A stretch of 64,000 nucleotides of DNA from Pseudolabrys sp. GTDB taxonomy: Bacteria; Pseudomonadota; Alphaproteobacteria; Rhizobiales; Xanthobacteraceae. The position numbers and the translations under genes are program-made. This document shows positions 16,506-25,420 of this stretch, piece after piece; the stretch's first letter is position 1, and each line of letters opens with the position of its first letter. The stretch is taken from contig JAHBZF010000004.1 in NCBI GenBank assembly GCA_019635575.1, positions 1 through 64,000 on the forward strand. The letters are read 5' to 3'. Below the pieces are notes generated by a model. That model saw only the letters and a program-made list of their open reading frames with translations. It was not told the origin of the DNA and made no database searches.

Positions 16506-18133
16506 CAGCACAGACCGTGCCGGCGCCGAAGCGCGTCATCGATATCGAAGCCGTCACCATGGCGTTTGGAGGCCTGACCGCGCTGCGCGACGTGTCGTTC
16601 TCCGTATTCGAGAACGAGACGGTGTCGCTGATCGGGCCGAACGGGGCGGGCAAGACCACGCTGCTCAATGTCATCGCCGGCAATCTGCGGCCAAGCAGCG
16701 GCCGGGTGGTGCTGCGCGGCGAGCCGATCCAGGGTCTGCCGCCGAACGAGATCAACGCACGTGGCATCGGCCGGACGTTCCAGTCGGTGGAGATTTTCGC
16801 CACGCTGACGGTCCTCGAAAACGCCATGACCGGCGGCGTCGCGGCGACCGCGATCGGCCTCGCGCCGAGCTTCCTGCCATGGGGCAAGGCGCGCCGCGTG
16901 CACGACGATCTTGCCCGGCGCGCGCGCGAGACGCTGGACTTCGTCGGCCTTTCCGCCGCGGCGGACATGCCCGGCGGCACCTTGCCGACCGGACAGCAAC
17001 GCCTGCTCGGCATTGCCCGCGTGATGATGTCCGGTGCGCGCGTGCTGCTGCTCGACGAGCCGGGGGCGGGTCTCAACGAGACGGAAAAGAGCGCGCTGAT
17101 CAATGTCATCTCGCGGCTGTCCGACAAGGGCTACACCATCATCGTCGTCGAGCATGACATGGCGCTGGTGGCGCAGGTGTCGGATCGTATCGTCGTGCTC
17201 GATCAGGGCCGGTTGATCGCCGATGGTCTGCCGGATGCGGTGAAGCACGATCCGGTGGTGATCCAGGCGTATCTCGGCCGCTCGCACGATCATGGCGTCG
17301 CGCGGCTGCGGACTCAGGTGGCGCGGTCGGAAAAACTGCTCGAGATCGATCATCTGTCGATCCGGTATGGCGGCGTTACCGCGCTGGACAATGCCAATGT
17401 TCACGTCAACAAGGGCGAGATCGTCGCGCTGGTCGGGCCGAACGGCGCCGGCAAGAGCAGCCTGGTGAAAGCGGTCGCCGGTTTCGTCAAGCCGGCGACG
17501 GGCACGATCCGCTACGACGGGGCCGACCTGCGGGCGCTGCGCTCACCCGACGCGGTGACGCGCAAGGGCGTCAGCCTCGTGCCGGAAGGCCGCGCGCTGT
17601 TTCCCTCGCTCACCATCACCGACAATCTCGCGCTCGGCTATTACACCGAACGGTTTCGCAACTGGGGCCTGCGCGGCCTCGTCGCGCCGGGCCTCAATCG
17701 CAACGATGCGTTCGAGGAACGCAAGGAGATCGCGTTCCGGCTGTTCCCGATCCTCAGGGAACGTCAGCAGCAGCAAGCCGGCATGTTGAGCGGCGGTCAG
17801 GCGCAGATGCTGGCGATCGCGCGCTCGCTGATGAGCAATCCGCGGCTGCTGCTGCTCGACGAGCCGTCGCTGGGCCTCGCCCCGAAGGTGATCGACGAGA
17901 TCTTGCACAAATTGCTGGAGTTGCGCGCCGGCGGACTGAGCATTCTGCTGATCGAGCAGAACGCGCAGGCCGCATTGCAGATCGCCGATCGCGCTTATGT
18001 GCTGTCCACCGGCCGGATCGTCGCCGACGGCGCGGCCGATGCGATTCTCGCTGATCCCAACATTGCCTCGGCCTATCTCGGCTGGGATGAGAACAAGCCG
18101 CAGGCGGAAACCCTGCGCAGCGCGGTGTCATGA
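16502..18133 (+). CDS. Fused LivG-LivF ABC ATPase (two nucleotide-binding domains)
   Basis: The product has 543 residues, twice the normal size, and carries two complete ATPase domains in one chain. Domain 1 (about 10-250) is LivG-like with GPNGAGKTT, signature LPTGQQRLLGIARVM and Walker B VLLLDEPGAGL. Domain 2 (about 275-535) is LivF-like with GPNGAGKSS, signature LSGGQAQMLAIARSL and LLLLDEPSLGLAPK. LivG and LivF are normally separate genes, so this is a covalent heterodimer. The start overlaps the livM stop and the stop overlaps the DUF1116 gene start, so all are translationally coupled. Confidence 0.94.
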   Translation: MTAQTVPAPKRVIDIEAVTMAFGGLTALRDVSFSVFENETVSLIGPNGAGKTTLLNVIAGNLRPSSGRVVLRGEPIQGLPPNEINARGIGRTFQSVEIFATLTVLENAMTGGVAATAIGLAPSFLPWGKARRVHDDLARRARETLDFVGLSAAADMPGGTLPTGQQRLLGIARVMMSGARVLLLDEPGAGLNETEKSALINVISRLSDKGYTIIVVEHDMALVAQVSDRIVVLDQGRLIADGLPDAVKHDPVVIQAYLGRSHDHGVARLRTQVARSEKLLEIDHLSIRYGGVTALDNANVHVNKGEIVALVGPNGAGKSSLVKAVAGFVKPATGTIRYDGADLRALRSPDAVTRKGVSLVPEGRALFPSLTITDNLALGYYTERFRNWGLRGLVAPGLNRNDAFEERKEIAFRLFPILRERQQQQAGMLSGGQAQMLAIARSLMSNPRLLLLDEPSLGLAPKVIDEILHKLLELRAGGLSILLIEQNAQAALQIADRAYVLSTGRIVADGAADAILADPNIASAYLGWDENKPQAETLRSAVS

Positions 18134-19338
18134 CCCAGACCTCCGAAGCCGTTTCATCCTCTCGCTCCGCGTTGAGCGGCATCGATGCCATCGCCTTGCA
18201 GGCGATGCTGCGGGTCGAGCCGCTGTGGAGCGATCTCGTTCCGGCGTCGGAGGCGATCGCGTTGCCGGACAAGGTGGTGCTGCATGCCGGCCCGCCGGTG
18301 GGCGACGCGCCGAGCGCGCCGATCCGCAATTCGGCGGCGATGGCTGTGCTGTTCGAAGGCTGGGCCGAGACCGAGGCCGATGCGTTCCGGATGATCGACC
18401 GCGGCGCGGTGCGTCTCGTGCCGGCGCAGGATCATGCGGCGGTGGTGCCGCTCGCCGCCGTGCTGACGCGCAGCATGTTGGTGCAGGTGGTGAGCGACCG
18501 CCACAATGCGAACAATCGCACCGTGTCGCCGCTCAACGGCGGCAACGGCCCGGCGATGCGGCTCGGCAAGGCCGGCGCGGATGTGGTGCGGCATCTGCAC
18601 TGGCTCAACGGCGAGTTCGCCATGCTCTGGCGCGCGTTGCTAAAACATCCGGTGCCGCTGCTGCCGATCGCCAATGCGGCGTTGGCGCGCGGCGACGACC
18701 TGCACGGCCGCACGATGGCGGCGACCGATATCCTGGCGCGCGATCTGTTCGGCGCGTCCGAACCGATCCCGTTTTTGCAGCAGGGGCCGAGCTTCTTCCT
18801 CAATCTCTGGATGGCTGCCTGTCAGTGCATGGCGCGGGCCGCTGTCGGCATCGGCAGCAGCAGCGCGGTGATTGCCATCGGCAGCAACGGCAACGCATTC
18901 GGCCTGAAGATTGCCGGATGTCCGGATCGCTGGTTCACCGCGACGGCGGAGCCGCCGTCGGGAAACCTTGAGGCCGGGTTCACATCGGATGATCGCTTGG
19001 GTGCGATCGGCGACAGCGCCATCGTCGACGCGCAAGGTTTCGGGGCGATGGCGATGCACTGCGCGCCGGCGCAGGAAAAGGGACTCGGGCCTTTCATGCC
19101 GGCTTCGTCGCGCGATCTCGGCCGCGTGGTGATGAGCGCGGATGATTCGCGTTTCCCCGGCTTTGCCATCCGGTCCGGGCTGTTCGCGCGGCCTATCGCC
19201 GACGGGACGGCGACGCCGGCGATCTCGCTCGGCATCCTTGACCGTGCCGGCCGCAGCGGCCGGATCGGCGGCGGCGTCTATGTCACGCCGCGCGCGCCGT
19301 TCGTCGCGGCACGCGACGCACTGAAAACCAACAACTGA
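18130..19338 (+). CDS. DUF1116 family protein (AllG/YlbE-like)
   Basis: The product has 402 residues. Recognised DUF1116 segments are LGKAGADVVRHLHWLNGEFA, LARGDDLHGRTMAATDILA, GSNGNAFGLKIAG and RLGAIGDSAIVDAQGFGAMA. In E. coli, DUF1116 proteins such as AllG act with FdrA/AllF and AllH in oxamate carbamoyl transfer during allantoin breakdown. I see no FdrA or AllH gene in the window, so this copy is an orphan. Its start overlaps the LivGF stop (ATGA) and LivK follows, placing it inside a transporter operon next to an amidase and Rieske oxygenase. A role in handling amide or carbamoyl nitrogen is a guess. Confidence 0.75.
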   Translation: MTQTSEAVSSSRSALSGIDAIALQAMLRVEPLWSDLVPASEAIALPDKVVLHAGPPVGDAPSAPIRNSAAMAVLFEGWAETEADAFRMIDRGAVRLVPAQDHAAVVPLAAVLTRSMLVQVVSDRHNANNRTVSPLNGGNGPAMRLGKAGADVVRHLHWLNGEFAMLWRALLKHPVPLLPIANAALARGDDLHGRTMAATDILARDLFGASEPIPFLQQGPSFFLNLWMAACQCMARAAVGIGSSSAVIAIGSNGNAFGLKIAGCPDRWFTATAEPPSGNLEAGFTSDDRLGAIGDSAIVDAQGFGAMAMHCAPAQEKGLGPFMPASSRDLGRVVMSADDSRFPGFAIRSGLFARPIADGTATPAISLGILDRAGRSGRIGGGVYVTPRAPFVAARDALKTNN

Positions 19339-19417
19339 TGGAGCGGGGAATGGCAGATGCGCCTCGTTCACTGTCAGCCGGCCGGACTGCATCTGATCGT
19401 TTCAGAGGGAGAGGGAT

Positions 19418-20557
19418 ATGAGGCAGAGTCTGTGGGGAGTGCTTGTTGCCGCGCTCGCGATGGCGGCTCCGGCGCATGCGCAATCGACCGTCAAGGTCGG
19501 TGGATTGCTGGAAACGTCCGGCTTTCTGGCGTCGCTCGGCAAGCCGGGTCTGGAAGGCGCGCAACTGGCAGTCGATGAAGCGAACGCCAAAGGCGGCATC
19601 AACGGCAAGAAGATCGAATTCATTAACATCAACACCGAGAGCGATACCAACAAGGCGGTGTCCGCCACCAAGCGCCTGATCGAGCAGGACGAGGTGGTCG
19701 GCATCATCGGCGCGATGAACAGCGGCTCGTCGTATTCGATCATCGATACCGTGCAGCGGGCGACGGTGCCGGTCGTGTCGAACGGCGGATCGCGCGGCAT
19801 CGTCCTGCCGGCAGACAAGAAGCAATGGGTGTTCCTGGCGCCGCTCACCGACGTTCTGGTGCAGAGTGTCATGATGAACGATATGAAGAAGAAGGGCATC
19901 ACCAAGATCGCTCTTCTGAATGCGGATTCCGGCTTCGGCACCAGCGGTCGCGGCGAGCTGGAGAAACACGCGGCGGACTACGGCATCAAGATCGTCATTC
20001 AGGAAACCTTCGGCAACGGCGATCAGGACATGACGCCGCAACTGACCAAGATCCGCGGCAGCGATGCGCAGGCGACGGTGGTGTGGGCGACCGGTCCCGG
20101 TCAGGCGATCGCGACGCGCAACTATCGCCAGCTCGACATCAAGCATCCGCTGTATCTGTCGCACGCGGCCAACGACTTCAATTTCCTGCGGCTGGCCGGC
20201 TCGTCCGCCGACGGCATCCTGATTCCGTCGTCGAAGCTCTATGTGGTGGACGAACTTCCGGCCAACGACAGCCAGCGCGATGTGATCAAGAACTTCGTCC
20301 AGCAATACGAGAAGAAGTACGGCCAGAAGCCGGCGACCTTTGCGGGCAACGGCTATGACGCGATGAAGATCCTGCTCGCGGCGGTCGGCACGGGCGGCAC
20401 CGACAAGAAGAAGATCCGCGACGCCATCGAGGGGTTGAAGGATCATGTCGGCGTGACGGCGGTCTATACCTACTCGCCGACCGACCATTTTGGCGCGCAG
20501 GCGAGCAGCGTCGTCCTGCTGTCGGTCAAGGACGGCAAGTTCGTCATCGCCAAATGA
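19418..20557 (+). CDS. Branched-chain-type ABC substrate-binding protein (LivK type)
   Basis: The product has 379 residues. The signal peptide is MRQSLWGVLVAALAMAAPAHA, with cleavage before QSTVKVGG. The type I periplasmic-binding fold is shown by VGGLLETSGFLASLGKPGLEG, AVDEANAKGGINGKKIEF and VVGIIGAMNSGSSYSI. It is the receptor for LivH-LivM-LivGF. It is preceded by AGAGGGAGAGG at good spacing. The gap of 79 bp from the DUF1116 gene holds no clear hairpin, so it is probably co-transcribed. The ligand is likely an aromatic or amide compound from context, not shown by sequence. Confidence 0.93.
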   Translation: MRQSLWGVLVAALAMAAPAHAQSTVKVGGLLETSGFLASLGKPGLEGAQLAVDEANAKGGINGKKIEFININTESDTNKAVSATKRLIEQDEVVGIIGAMNSGSSYSIIDTVQRATVPVVSNGGSRGIVLPADKKQWVFLAPLTDVLVQSVMMNDMKKKGITKIALLNADSGFGTSGRGELEKHAADYGIKIVIQETFGNGDQDMTPQLTKIRGSDAQATVVWATGPGQAIATRNYRQLDIKHPLYLSHAANDFNFLRLAGSSADGILIPSSKLYVVDELPANDSQRDVIKNFVQQYEKKYGQKPATFAGNGYDAMKILLAAVGTGGTDKKKIRDAIEGLKDHVGVTAVYTYSPTDHFGAQASSVVLLSVKDGKFVIAK

Positions 20558-20566
20558 GATGGCAGC

Positions 20567-20597
20567 GGGCGCGGGCTCGTCCCGCGTCCCTTGCTTC
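20567..20597 (+). terminator. Candidate terminator or attenuator after livK
   Basis: GGGCGCGGG (20567-20575) pairs with CCCGCG-T-CCC (20581-20590) around loop CTCGT, with one bulged T. The T-rich tract TTGCTTCTTT follows. It would stop or reduce transcription between livK and the reductase gene, which starts at 20644. Confidence 0.5.
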
Positions 20598-20643
20598 TTT
20601 CCCTTCGCAGAACTGATGAACCTCGCAACCGGCAGGTGTGAGC

Positions 20644-21663
20644 ATGCCCCAGGTCACTCTTATTTTCTCCGACGGGGAGCGCAAACGCTTCGATGCGCCG
20701 TCGGACAAGCCGATCCTGGCGGCGGCCAAGTCCGCCGGGATTGCGCTTGCCAGCGATTGCGAGATCGGCGATTGCCAGACCTGCAAGGCGCATCTGAAGT
20801 CGGGCAGCGTCGAATTTGACGAACTGGCTTTCATCACCCTCGACGACGACGAGATCGAAGGCGGTGCGGTGCTGACCTGCGTGTCGATGGCGCAGGAAGA
20901 CGTGGAGATCGAGCTGCCCTATGTGCGCGGCCATCTGATCCCCGAGAAAAAATACACGATGAAGATCACGGCGGTGGAGGCATTGTCGCCGACAACGGCG
21001 CGGCTGCGCGGCGAGCTGCCGCGCAATGCGATCTTTGCATTTCATCCGGGCCAGTACGTCAATATTCAGGTACCGGGTAGCGGTGCGCTGCGATCGTACT
21101 CCATGGCCAGCAATCCGGCACAGCCGAACAATCCGGAGTTTCACATCCGCCTGCTGCCGGATGGACAGATGTCGAACTTCATGCGGCGTGGCGACCTCGT
21201 CGGAACATCGGTCGAGATCGTCGGCCCGAAGGGCGTGTTCTATCTGCGCGAGGGGGACGATCCGGTGATCATGATCGCCGGCGGAACCGGCCTCGCGCCG
21301 ATGGTGTCGATGCTGCAGGCGCTCGCGGCCGGCGTGCGCAACGCGCTACCGATCCTGCTGTGCTTCGGCGTCAATCGCCCGGACGATCTTTACGGGGTCG
21401 AACAGTTGGAGACGTTGCGCCGGCAATTGCCCCATCTCGACCTGCGCATAGCCATGGTCGAGCCGGACGGAACGTGGACTGGCCACAAGGGCTTCGTCAC
21501 CGATCTGGTGACGGAGAAAGACATAACGGCGGCTTCGCGCGTTTATCTGTGCGGCCCGCCGCCGATGATCGCCGCCGCGCGGCAGCGCGTCGCCGGGTTC
21601 GGCGTTCCGGAGACGGCGATCTTCGCCGAAGAATTCATTCCCTCCGGCACCGCGACGGCGTAA
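20644..21663 (+). CDS. 2Fe-2S/FAD oxygenase reductase
   Basis: The product has 339 residues from the ATG at 20644; an in-frame GTG at 20638 is possible. A plant-type ferredoxin domain comes first, with C39-x4-C44-x2-C47 and C79 (DCEIGDCQTCKAHL and VLTCVS). An FAD domain with RSYSMAS follows, then a nucleotide-binding domain with IAGGTGLAPMVSML and the terminal VYLCGPPPMI. This order is that of class IB oxygenase reductases (BenC, CDP-6-deoxyglucoseen reductase). It is the likely electron donor for the Rieske oxygenase 7 kb upstream, with the transporter genes lying between them. Confidence 0.93.
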   Translation: MPQVTLIFSDGERKRFDAPSDKPILAAAKSAGIALASDCEIGDCQTCKAHLKSGSVEFDELAFITLDDDEIEGGAVLTCVSMAQEDVEIELPYVRGHLIPEKKYTMKITAVEALSPTTARLRGELPRNAIFAFHPGQYVNIQVPGSGALRSYSMASNPAQPNNPEFHIRLLPDGQMSNFMRRGDLVGTSVEIVGPKGVFYLREGDDPVIMIAGGTGLAPMVSMLQALAAGVRNALPILLCFGVNRPDDLYGVEQLETLRRQLPHLDLRIAMVEPDGTWTGHKGFVTDLVTEKDITAASRVYLCGPPPMIAAARQRVAGFGVPETAIFAEEFIPSGTATA

Positions 21664-21684
21664 TGACATCCCGGTGATACGGGT

Positions 21685-22269
21685 GTGACGACGATGGTGT
21701 CCGAGATTGATGCCCCGCTGTTGACGGTCGGCCATTCCAACCGGACGTGGCCCGAGTTTCTGCGGGTGCTCGAAGCGGCGTCGATCCGCACGGTCTTCGA
21801 CGTACGCCGCTATCCGGTATCGCGGCGGCACCCGCATTTCTCCAAGGACGAGATGCAGCCGGCGCTGGCGGCCGCGGGGATCGGCTATCGTCATTATCCC
21901 GAGCTTGGCGGCTATCGCGACGATGATGCCGTGGCCTCCGCGACCAGCCGCAACACCGCCTGGCCGGCGGGCTTCCTGCGCAACTATGCCGACTATGCGC
22001 TGACCGCGCCGTTCCAGCGGGCGCTGGCGCGGCTGTTCGGCGAATGGACGCCGGGCGGCGCGGTGATGTGCGCGGAGAAGAACTGGCGCGACTGCCATCG
22101 GCAGATCATCACCGATTATGCGCTCGCCGCCGGTTATCGCGTCGTGCATGTGGTCGATGAACGGGCACGCGAAGACGCGGCGATGAACGCGCGGGCGATC
22201 GTGCAGCCCGGCGCCGGCATCGTCTATGCCGCGGCGCAGCCGCCGCAACTCGGTTTCTCGTTCGACTGA
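21685..22269 (+). CDS. DUF488 domain protein
   Basis: The product has 194 residues (191 if the ATG at 21694 is used). DUF488 hallmarks are LLTVGHSNRTWPEFLRVL, VFDVRRYPVSRRHPHFSK, the block YRHYPELGGYR and MCAEKNWRDCHRQIITDYA. Function of the family is not established. Conserved cysteines and histidines near the CAEK and DCHR motifs suggest an enzymatic or metal site. It follows the reductase by 21 bp but is of a housekeeping type and may not belong to the catabolic operon. It ends convergently with the TIGR02444 gene, only 15 bp away. Confidence 0.88.
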   Translation: MTTMVSEIDAPLLTVGHSNRTWPEFLRVLEAASIRTVFDVRRYPVSRRHPHFSKDEMQPALAAAGIGYRHYPELGGYRDDDAVASATSRNTAWPAGFLRNYADYALTAPFQRALARLFGEWTPGGAVMCAEKNWRDCHRQIITDYALAAGYRVVHVVDERAREDAAMNARAIVQPGAGIVYAAAQPPQLGFSFD

Positions 22270-22284
22270 GGGCTTGCGCCGCCG

Positions 22285-22827
22285 TCAGGCCGAAGCGCGA
22301 GCGGCGGCGATCAGCGGATCGGCCGCGTTTTCCGGGGCGTGATGCCGCTTCAGATAGGCGGCGAGCGCGGCAGCGATCACGTCGCCCGTGTCGCGTGGCG
22401 CGAGATCGAGCGCGAAGCTCTGCGCGTGGAGCAGCGCCTGTTCGATCTGTTCGAGCTTGAGCTCCGCCGCCTTGATCCCGGCATAGACCGGCCCGCCGGA
22501 CGCCTTGAGTTCGCGGCGCGCCATGCGTACGGGCTTCACCAGGCTGTTGTGCCAGACGGCGGCGCTGGCTTCGATCTTGTCGAGTTCGTCCGCCGTCATC
22601 CGCGCGTGCCGGTCGGCGGCGATCCAGGCGACAAACAGCAGGAGATTGACGTCGATGCCGAACGCATCCTGCAGGCGGAGACAACTGTCGGCGACGCCGG
22701 GAGCGGCATAGACGGCGAGGGAAAACCGCCAGAACGGATTGTCGAGATCGGGGATCGCGAAGCCCGGACCGGGAGCATCGCTGGAGTTCGGCTTTACCTG
22801 TTTTGCGCTCAACGCCGTCGCCTGCAT
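22285..22827 (-). CDS. TIGR02444 family protein (DUF2390)
   Basis: The product has 180 residues from the ATG at 22827. The typical family start is PDLDNPFWRFSLAVYAAPGVADSC followed by LQDAFGIDVNLLLFVAWIAA. The rest is helical, with VWHNSLVKPVRMARRELK in the middle. Function is unknown. A much longer open frame continues upstream to 23766 but it lies antisense to the MmgE/PrpD gene and has no matching protein character, so the ATG at 22827 is chosen. The gene diverges from MmgE/PrpD with a 114-bp gap. Confidence 0.85.
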   Translation of the reverse strand: MQATALSAKQVKPNSSDAPGPGFAIPDLDNPFWRFSLAVYAAPGVADSCLRLQDAFGIDVNLLLFVAWIAADRHARMTADELDKIEASAAVWHNSLVKPVRMARRELKASGGPVYAGIKAAELKLEQIEQALLHAQSFALDLAPRDTGDVIAAALAAYLKRHHAPENAADPLIAAARASA

Positions 22828-22941
22828 ATTCGGTTGAAGGCGGCGATCGTACCGCGAAAGCGCGGCGCGATCAAAACCGCGCGTGCTCAGGTCATCCGTG
22901 GTTGTTGTCTCGTCTTCGCATTCCCGATACCTGTATCCGTC

Positions 22942-24276
22942 ATGGCATCGGACCCTCAGCGATCCTCGCAGGACAAAGGCAACACACTGGCCGACGCGAC
23001 GCGCTGGCTTGCCGGTATCGATCGGCTGCCGGACGAGGTCGCCGCGAAGGCGCGGCTGCTGCTGCTCGACACGATGGGCTGCCTTGTCGCGGGGCTCACC
23101 CATCATGAGGTCGCGCAATTCGGCGATGCGCTCCGCGTCGCGTTTCCCGGCACGGCAGCGTGGCTGACCTCGGATCATGCGCTTGGTCCCGCGGGCCTCG
23201 CGGCGGTTGGCGCGGCGGCGATCTGCTGGGATGAAGCCTGCGACGGGCATTCCGGCGCGCACGGCCGCCCGGCGCTGCCGGTGATTCCGGCGCTGTTGGC
23301 GCTCGGTACCGCCCAGCCGGTGACGCTCGGTGACGTTCTGCTCGCGCTCGTCACCGGCTACGAGATCGCTGCGCGCGCCGGCGAACTGTGGCGCATTCCG
23401 CCCGGCTGGCATGTGGATGGAAGCTGGCATTCGCTCGGCGTCGCCGCTGCCGTTGCGCGGATGACGCATGGCGCGGCGGCGATGCAGCCGGCGATCGAGG
23501 CGGTGGCGTGTCAGATACCGGCGAGCCTGTATTGGCCGATCACGCACGGCTCGGTCGTGCGCAACACCTATCCGGCACACGCGGCGCTGCTCGGCCTGAT
23601 GGCGGGTGCGGCCGCGCGCGCGGGCTTTGCGATGCCGCAGGATACGTTTGCCGAGGCGCGCCGCCGGATCCTGCGTGCGACCGATGCCGGGGAGGCGACG
23701 CCGCCCGGCCGCTGGATGATCCTCGACGGCTATATCAAACCCTATGCGGGTGTGCGGCACGCGCATTACGGTGTCGCCGCCGCGCTACGCCTGCGCGAGC
23801 GACACGGGATCGCGCCGGAAACGATCGAGGCAATCCAGCTCGCGGTCTATGCCGAGGCCGCGCAGTATTGCAACAACCGCGCGCCGCGCACGGCGATCCA
23901 GGCGCAGTTCAGTATGTCCTATGCGATCGCGGCGGCGCTCGTGCTCGGCGATCTCGGTCCGGCCGCTTATGCCGATCTCGATCATCCCCTGATCCGCGCG
24001 CTGGAGCAGCGCGTGACGGTCGTGGTCGATCCGCAGCGCACGCAACGCGGCGCGCGGGTCACGCTCACCGTGGCCGGACAAGATCACACCGAGAGCGCCG
24101 ACGTCGTGGCCGGCGATCCGGCTTTGCCGATGACGCGCGATGAGACCGTCGCCAAATTCCACCGTTACCTCGATCCGATCGTCGGCGCCGCCCGCGCCCA
24201 TGACCTGGAGCAGCTTTTGCTGCAGGGCGAGGATGCGCGGGCCGTGCGGGCGTGCTTTAATCCGCCGCGCGCATAA
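22942..24276 (+). CDS. MmgE/PrpD family protein
   Basis: The product has 444 residues, the usual length. Family segments are RLLLLDTMGCLVAGLTHHEVAQF, LALVTGYEIAARAGEL, HVDGSWHSLGVAAAVARM and IKPYAGVRHAHYGV. PrpD dehydrates 2-methylcitrate; many paralogues in catabolic clusters act on other hydroxy acids or are isomerases. The true start is the ATG at 22942; the open frame extending to 22339 overlaps the minus-strand gene and is not coding. A Bug-type binding protein follows 31 bp downstream, suggesting a carboxylic-acid substrate taken up from outside. Confidence 0.9.
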   Translation: MASDPQRSSQDKGNTLADATRWLAGIDRLPDEVAAKARLLLLDTMGCLVAGLTHHEVAQFGDALRVAFPGTAAWLTSDHALGPAGLAAVGAAAICWDEACDGHSGAHGRPALPVIPALLALGTAQPVTLGDVLLALVTGYEIAARAGELWRIPPGWHVDGSWHSLGVAAAVARMTHGAAAMQPAIEAVACQIPASLYWPITHGSVVRNTYPAHAALLGLMAGAAARAGFAMPQDTFAEARRRILRATDAGEATPPGRWMILDGYIKPYAGVRHAHYGVAAALRLRERHGIAPETIEAIQLAVYAEAAQYCNNRAPRTAIQAQFSMSYAIAAALVLGDLGPAAYADLDHPLIRALEQRVTVVVDPQRTQRGARVTLTVAGQDHTESADVVAGDPALPMTRDETVAKFHRYLDPIVGAARAHDLEQLLLQGEDARAVRACFNPPRA

Positions 24277-24307
24277 AAACCTCAGCTACCAAAAGGGAGG
24301 AACGGCA

Positions 24308-25324
24308 ATGCAGGATCGGAAAATTCACGGTCTGTCGCGGCGGACGCTGCTCGGCAGCGCGCTGGCGATGCCGTTCGTCTCCGGTACGACGACACTGGCG
24401 ATGGCCCAGGGAGCAGTACAAGCCTATCCGACCCGCAGCCCGCGCATCGTCGTGCCGTTTGCCGCCGGTGGGCCGACCGATGTGCTGACCCGCATCGCCG
24501 CCGAGCGCGCGAGCGCAATGCTCGGCAAGCAACTGGTCGTGGAAAACAAAGGCGGCGCCGGCGGCAACATCGCCGGCGAGCAGGTCGCGCAGGCGGAGGC
24601 TGACGGCTACACCATGCTGGTGGCTGGGCAATCGATCCTCGCCATCAACAAGGCGCTCTACAAGAAGCTCTCCTACGACCCTGCCGTGGACTTCGCCTAT
24701 GTCGGCATGCTCGGCGTGATCGCCAATGTGCTGCTGGTCAATCCCAGCGCCGTGCCGGTCCATTCGGTGGCCGAGTTGATCGCGCTTGCCAAGAAGAAGC
24801 CGGGCGATATCGCCTATGCCTCGAACGGGCCGGGCTCGCTGACGCATCTGACCACCGCGCTGTTCGCCAAGCAGGCTGGCATCGAACTGCTGCATGTGCC
24901 GTATCAGGGCGCGGCGCCGCTGATGACGGATCTGATTGCCGGGCGGGTCGGCATGACCTTCACCGCTGCGTCGGCGGCTTTGCCGCTGGTGCGGTCCGGT
25001 CAGCTTCGCGCGATCGCGGTGACGACGGGGAAGCGCAGCCGCTTCACCCCGGAGACGCCGACGCTGGTGGAGAGCGGATTTCCGGCGCTCGATATGCCGA
25101 CCTGGTTCGGCGTCGTTGCGCGTACCGCGACGCCGCAGCCGATCCTCGCGCGCCTGCGCACAACGTTCGGCGATATCACCGCCAATCCGGATTACGCCAA
25201 GGCGCTGGAAGGAAAATCGATGGAGCCGATGCCGATCGCGCCCGATGCTGCCGATGCGTTTCTCGACAAGGAGCGCAAGCTGTGGGTGGAAGCGGTCAAG
25301 ATCGCCGGCGTGTCGATCGACTAG
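24308..25324 (+). CDS. Bug/TctC family periplasmic binding protein
   Basis: The product has 338 residues. The N-terminus GLSRRTLLGSALAMPF is a twin-arginine-type signal. Bug-family signature pieces are RIVVPFAAGGPTDVLTRI, NKGGAGGNIAGEQVAQAEADG and VPYQGAAPLMTDLIAGRVG. Such proteins bind small carboxylates for TctAB-type tripartite transporters, but no TctA or TctB gene is in the window, as is common for orphan Bug proteins. The start has GGGAGG upstream (AAAAGGGAGGAACGGCAATG). It is paired with MmgE/PrpD and ends before a bidirectional terminator. Confidence 0.94.
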   Translation: MQDRKIHGLSRRTLLGSALAMPFVSGTTTLAMAQGAVQAYPTRSPRIVVPFAAGGPTDVLTRIAAERASAMLGKQLVVENKGGAGGNIAGEQVAQAEADGYTMLVAGQSILAINKALYKKLSYDPAVDFAYVGMLGVIANVLLVNPSAVPVHSVAELIALAKKKPGDIAYASNGPGSLTHLTTALFAKQAGIELLHVPYQGAAPLMTDLIAGRVGMTFTAASAALPLVRSGQLRAIAVTTGKRSRFTPETPTLVESGFPALDMPTWFGVVARTATPQPILARLRTTFGDITANPDYAKALEGKSMEPMPIAPDAADAFLDKERKLWVEAVKIAGVSID

Positions 25325-25365
25325 CTCCACGTATCATCTGGAATTGCTGAGGTTCTGACCTTCGC

Positions 25366-25403
25366 AAAAAAATAGCGCCACCCGCATTGCTGACGGGTGG
25401 CGC
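25366..25403. terminator. Terminator between convergent Bug and NMT1 genes
   Basis: GCGCCACCCG (25375-25384) and CGGGTGGCGC (25394-25403) form a perfect 10-bp stem with a 9-nt loop. The plus strand has a run of A (AAAAAAATA) just upstream, which is a T-run for transcripts of the minus-strand gene, so it terminates the NMT1-type gene well. It may also block read-through from the Bug gene. Confidence 0.85.
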
Positions 25404-25420
25404 CGCTTGTCGTCGGTCGC

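Noticed and set aside
22285..23766. TIGR02444 gene as a 493-residue protein
   Set aside because: Residues before the ATG at 22827 lie antisense to the MmgE/PrpD gene and show shadow composition; the family protein has about 180 residues.
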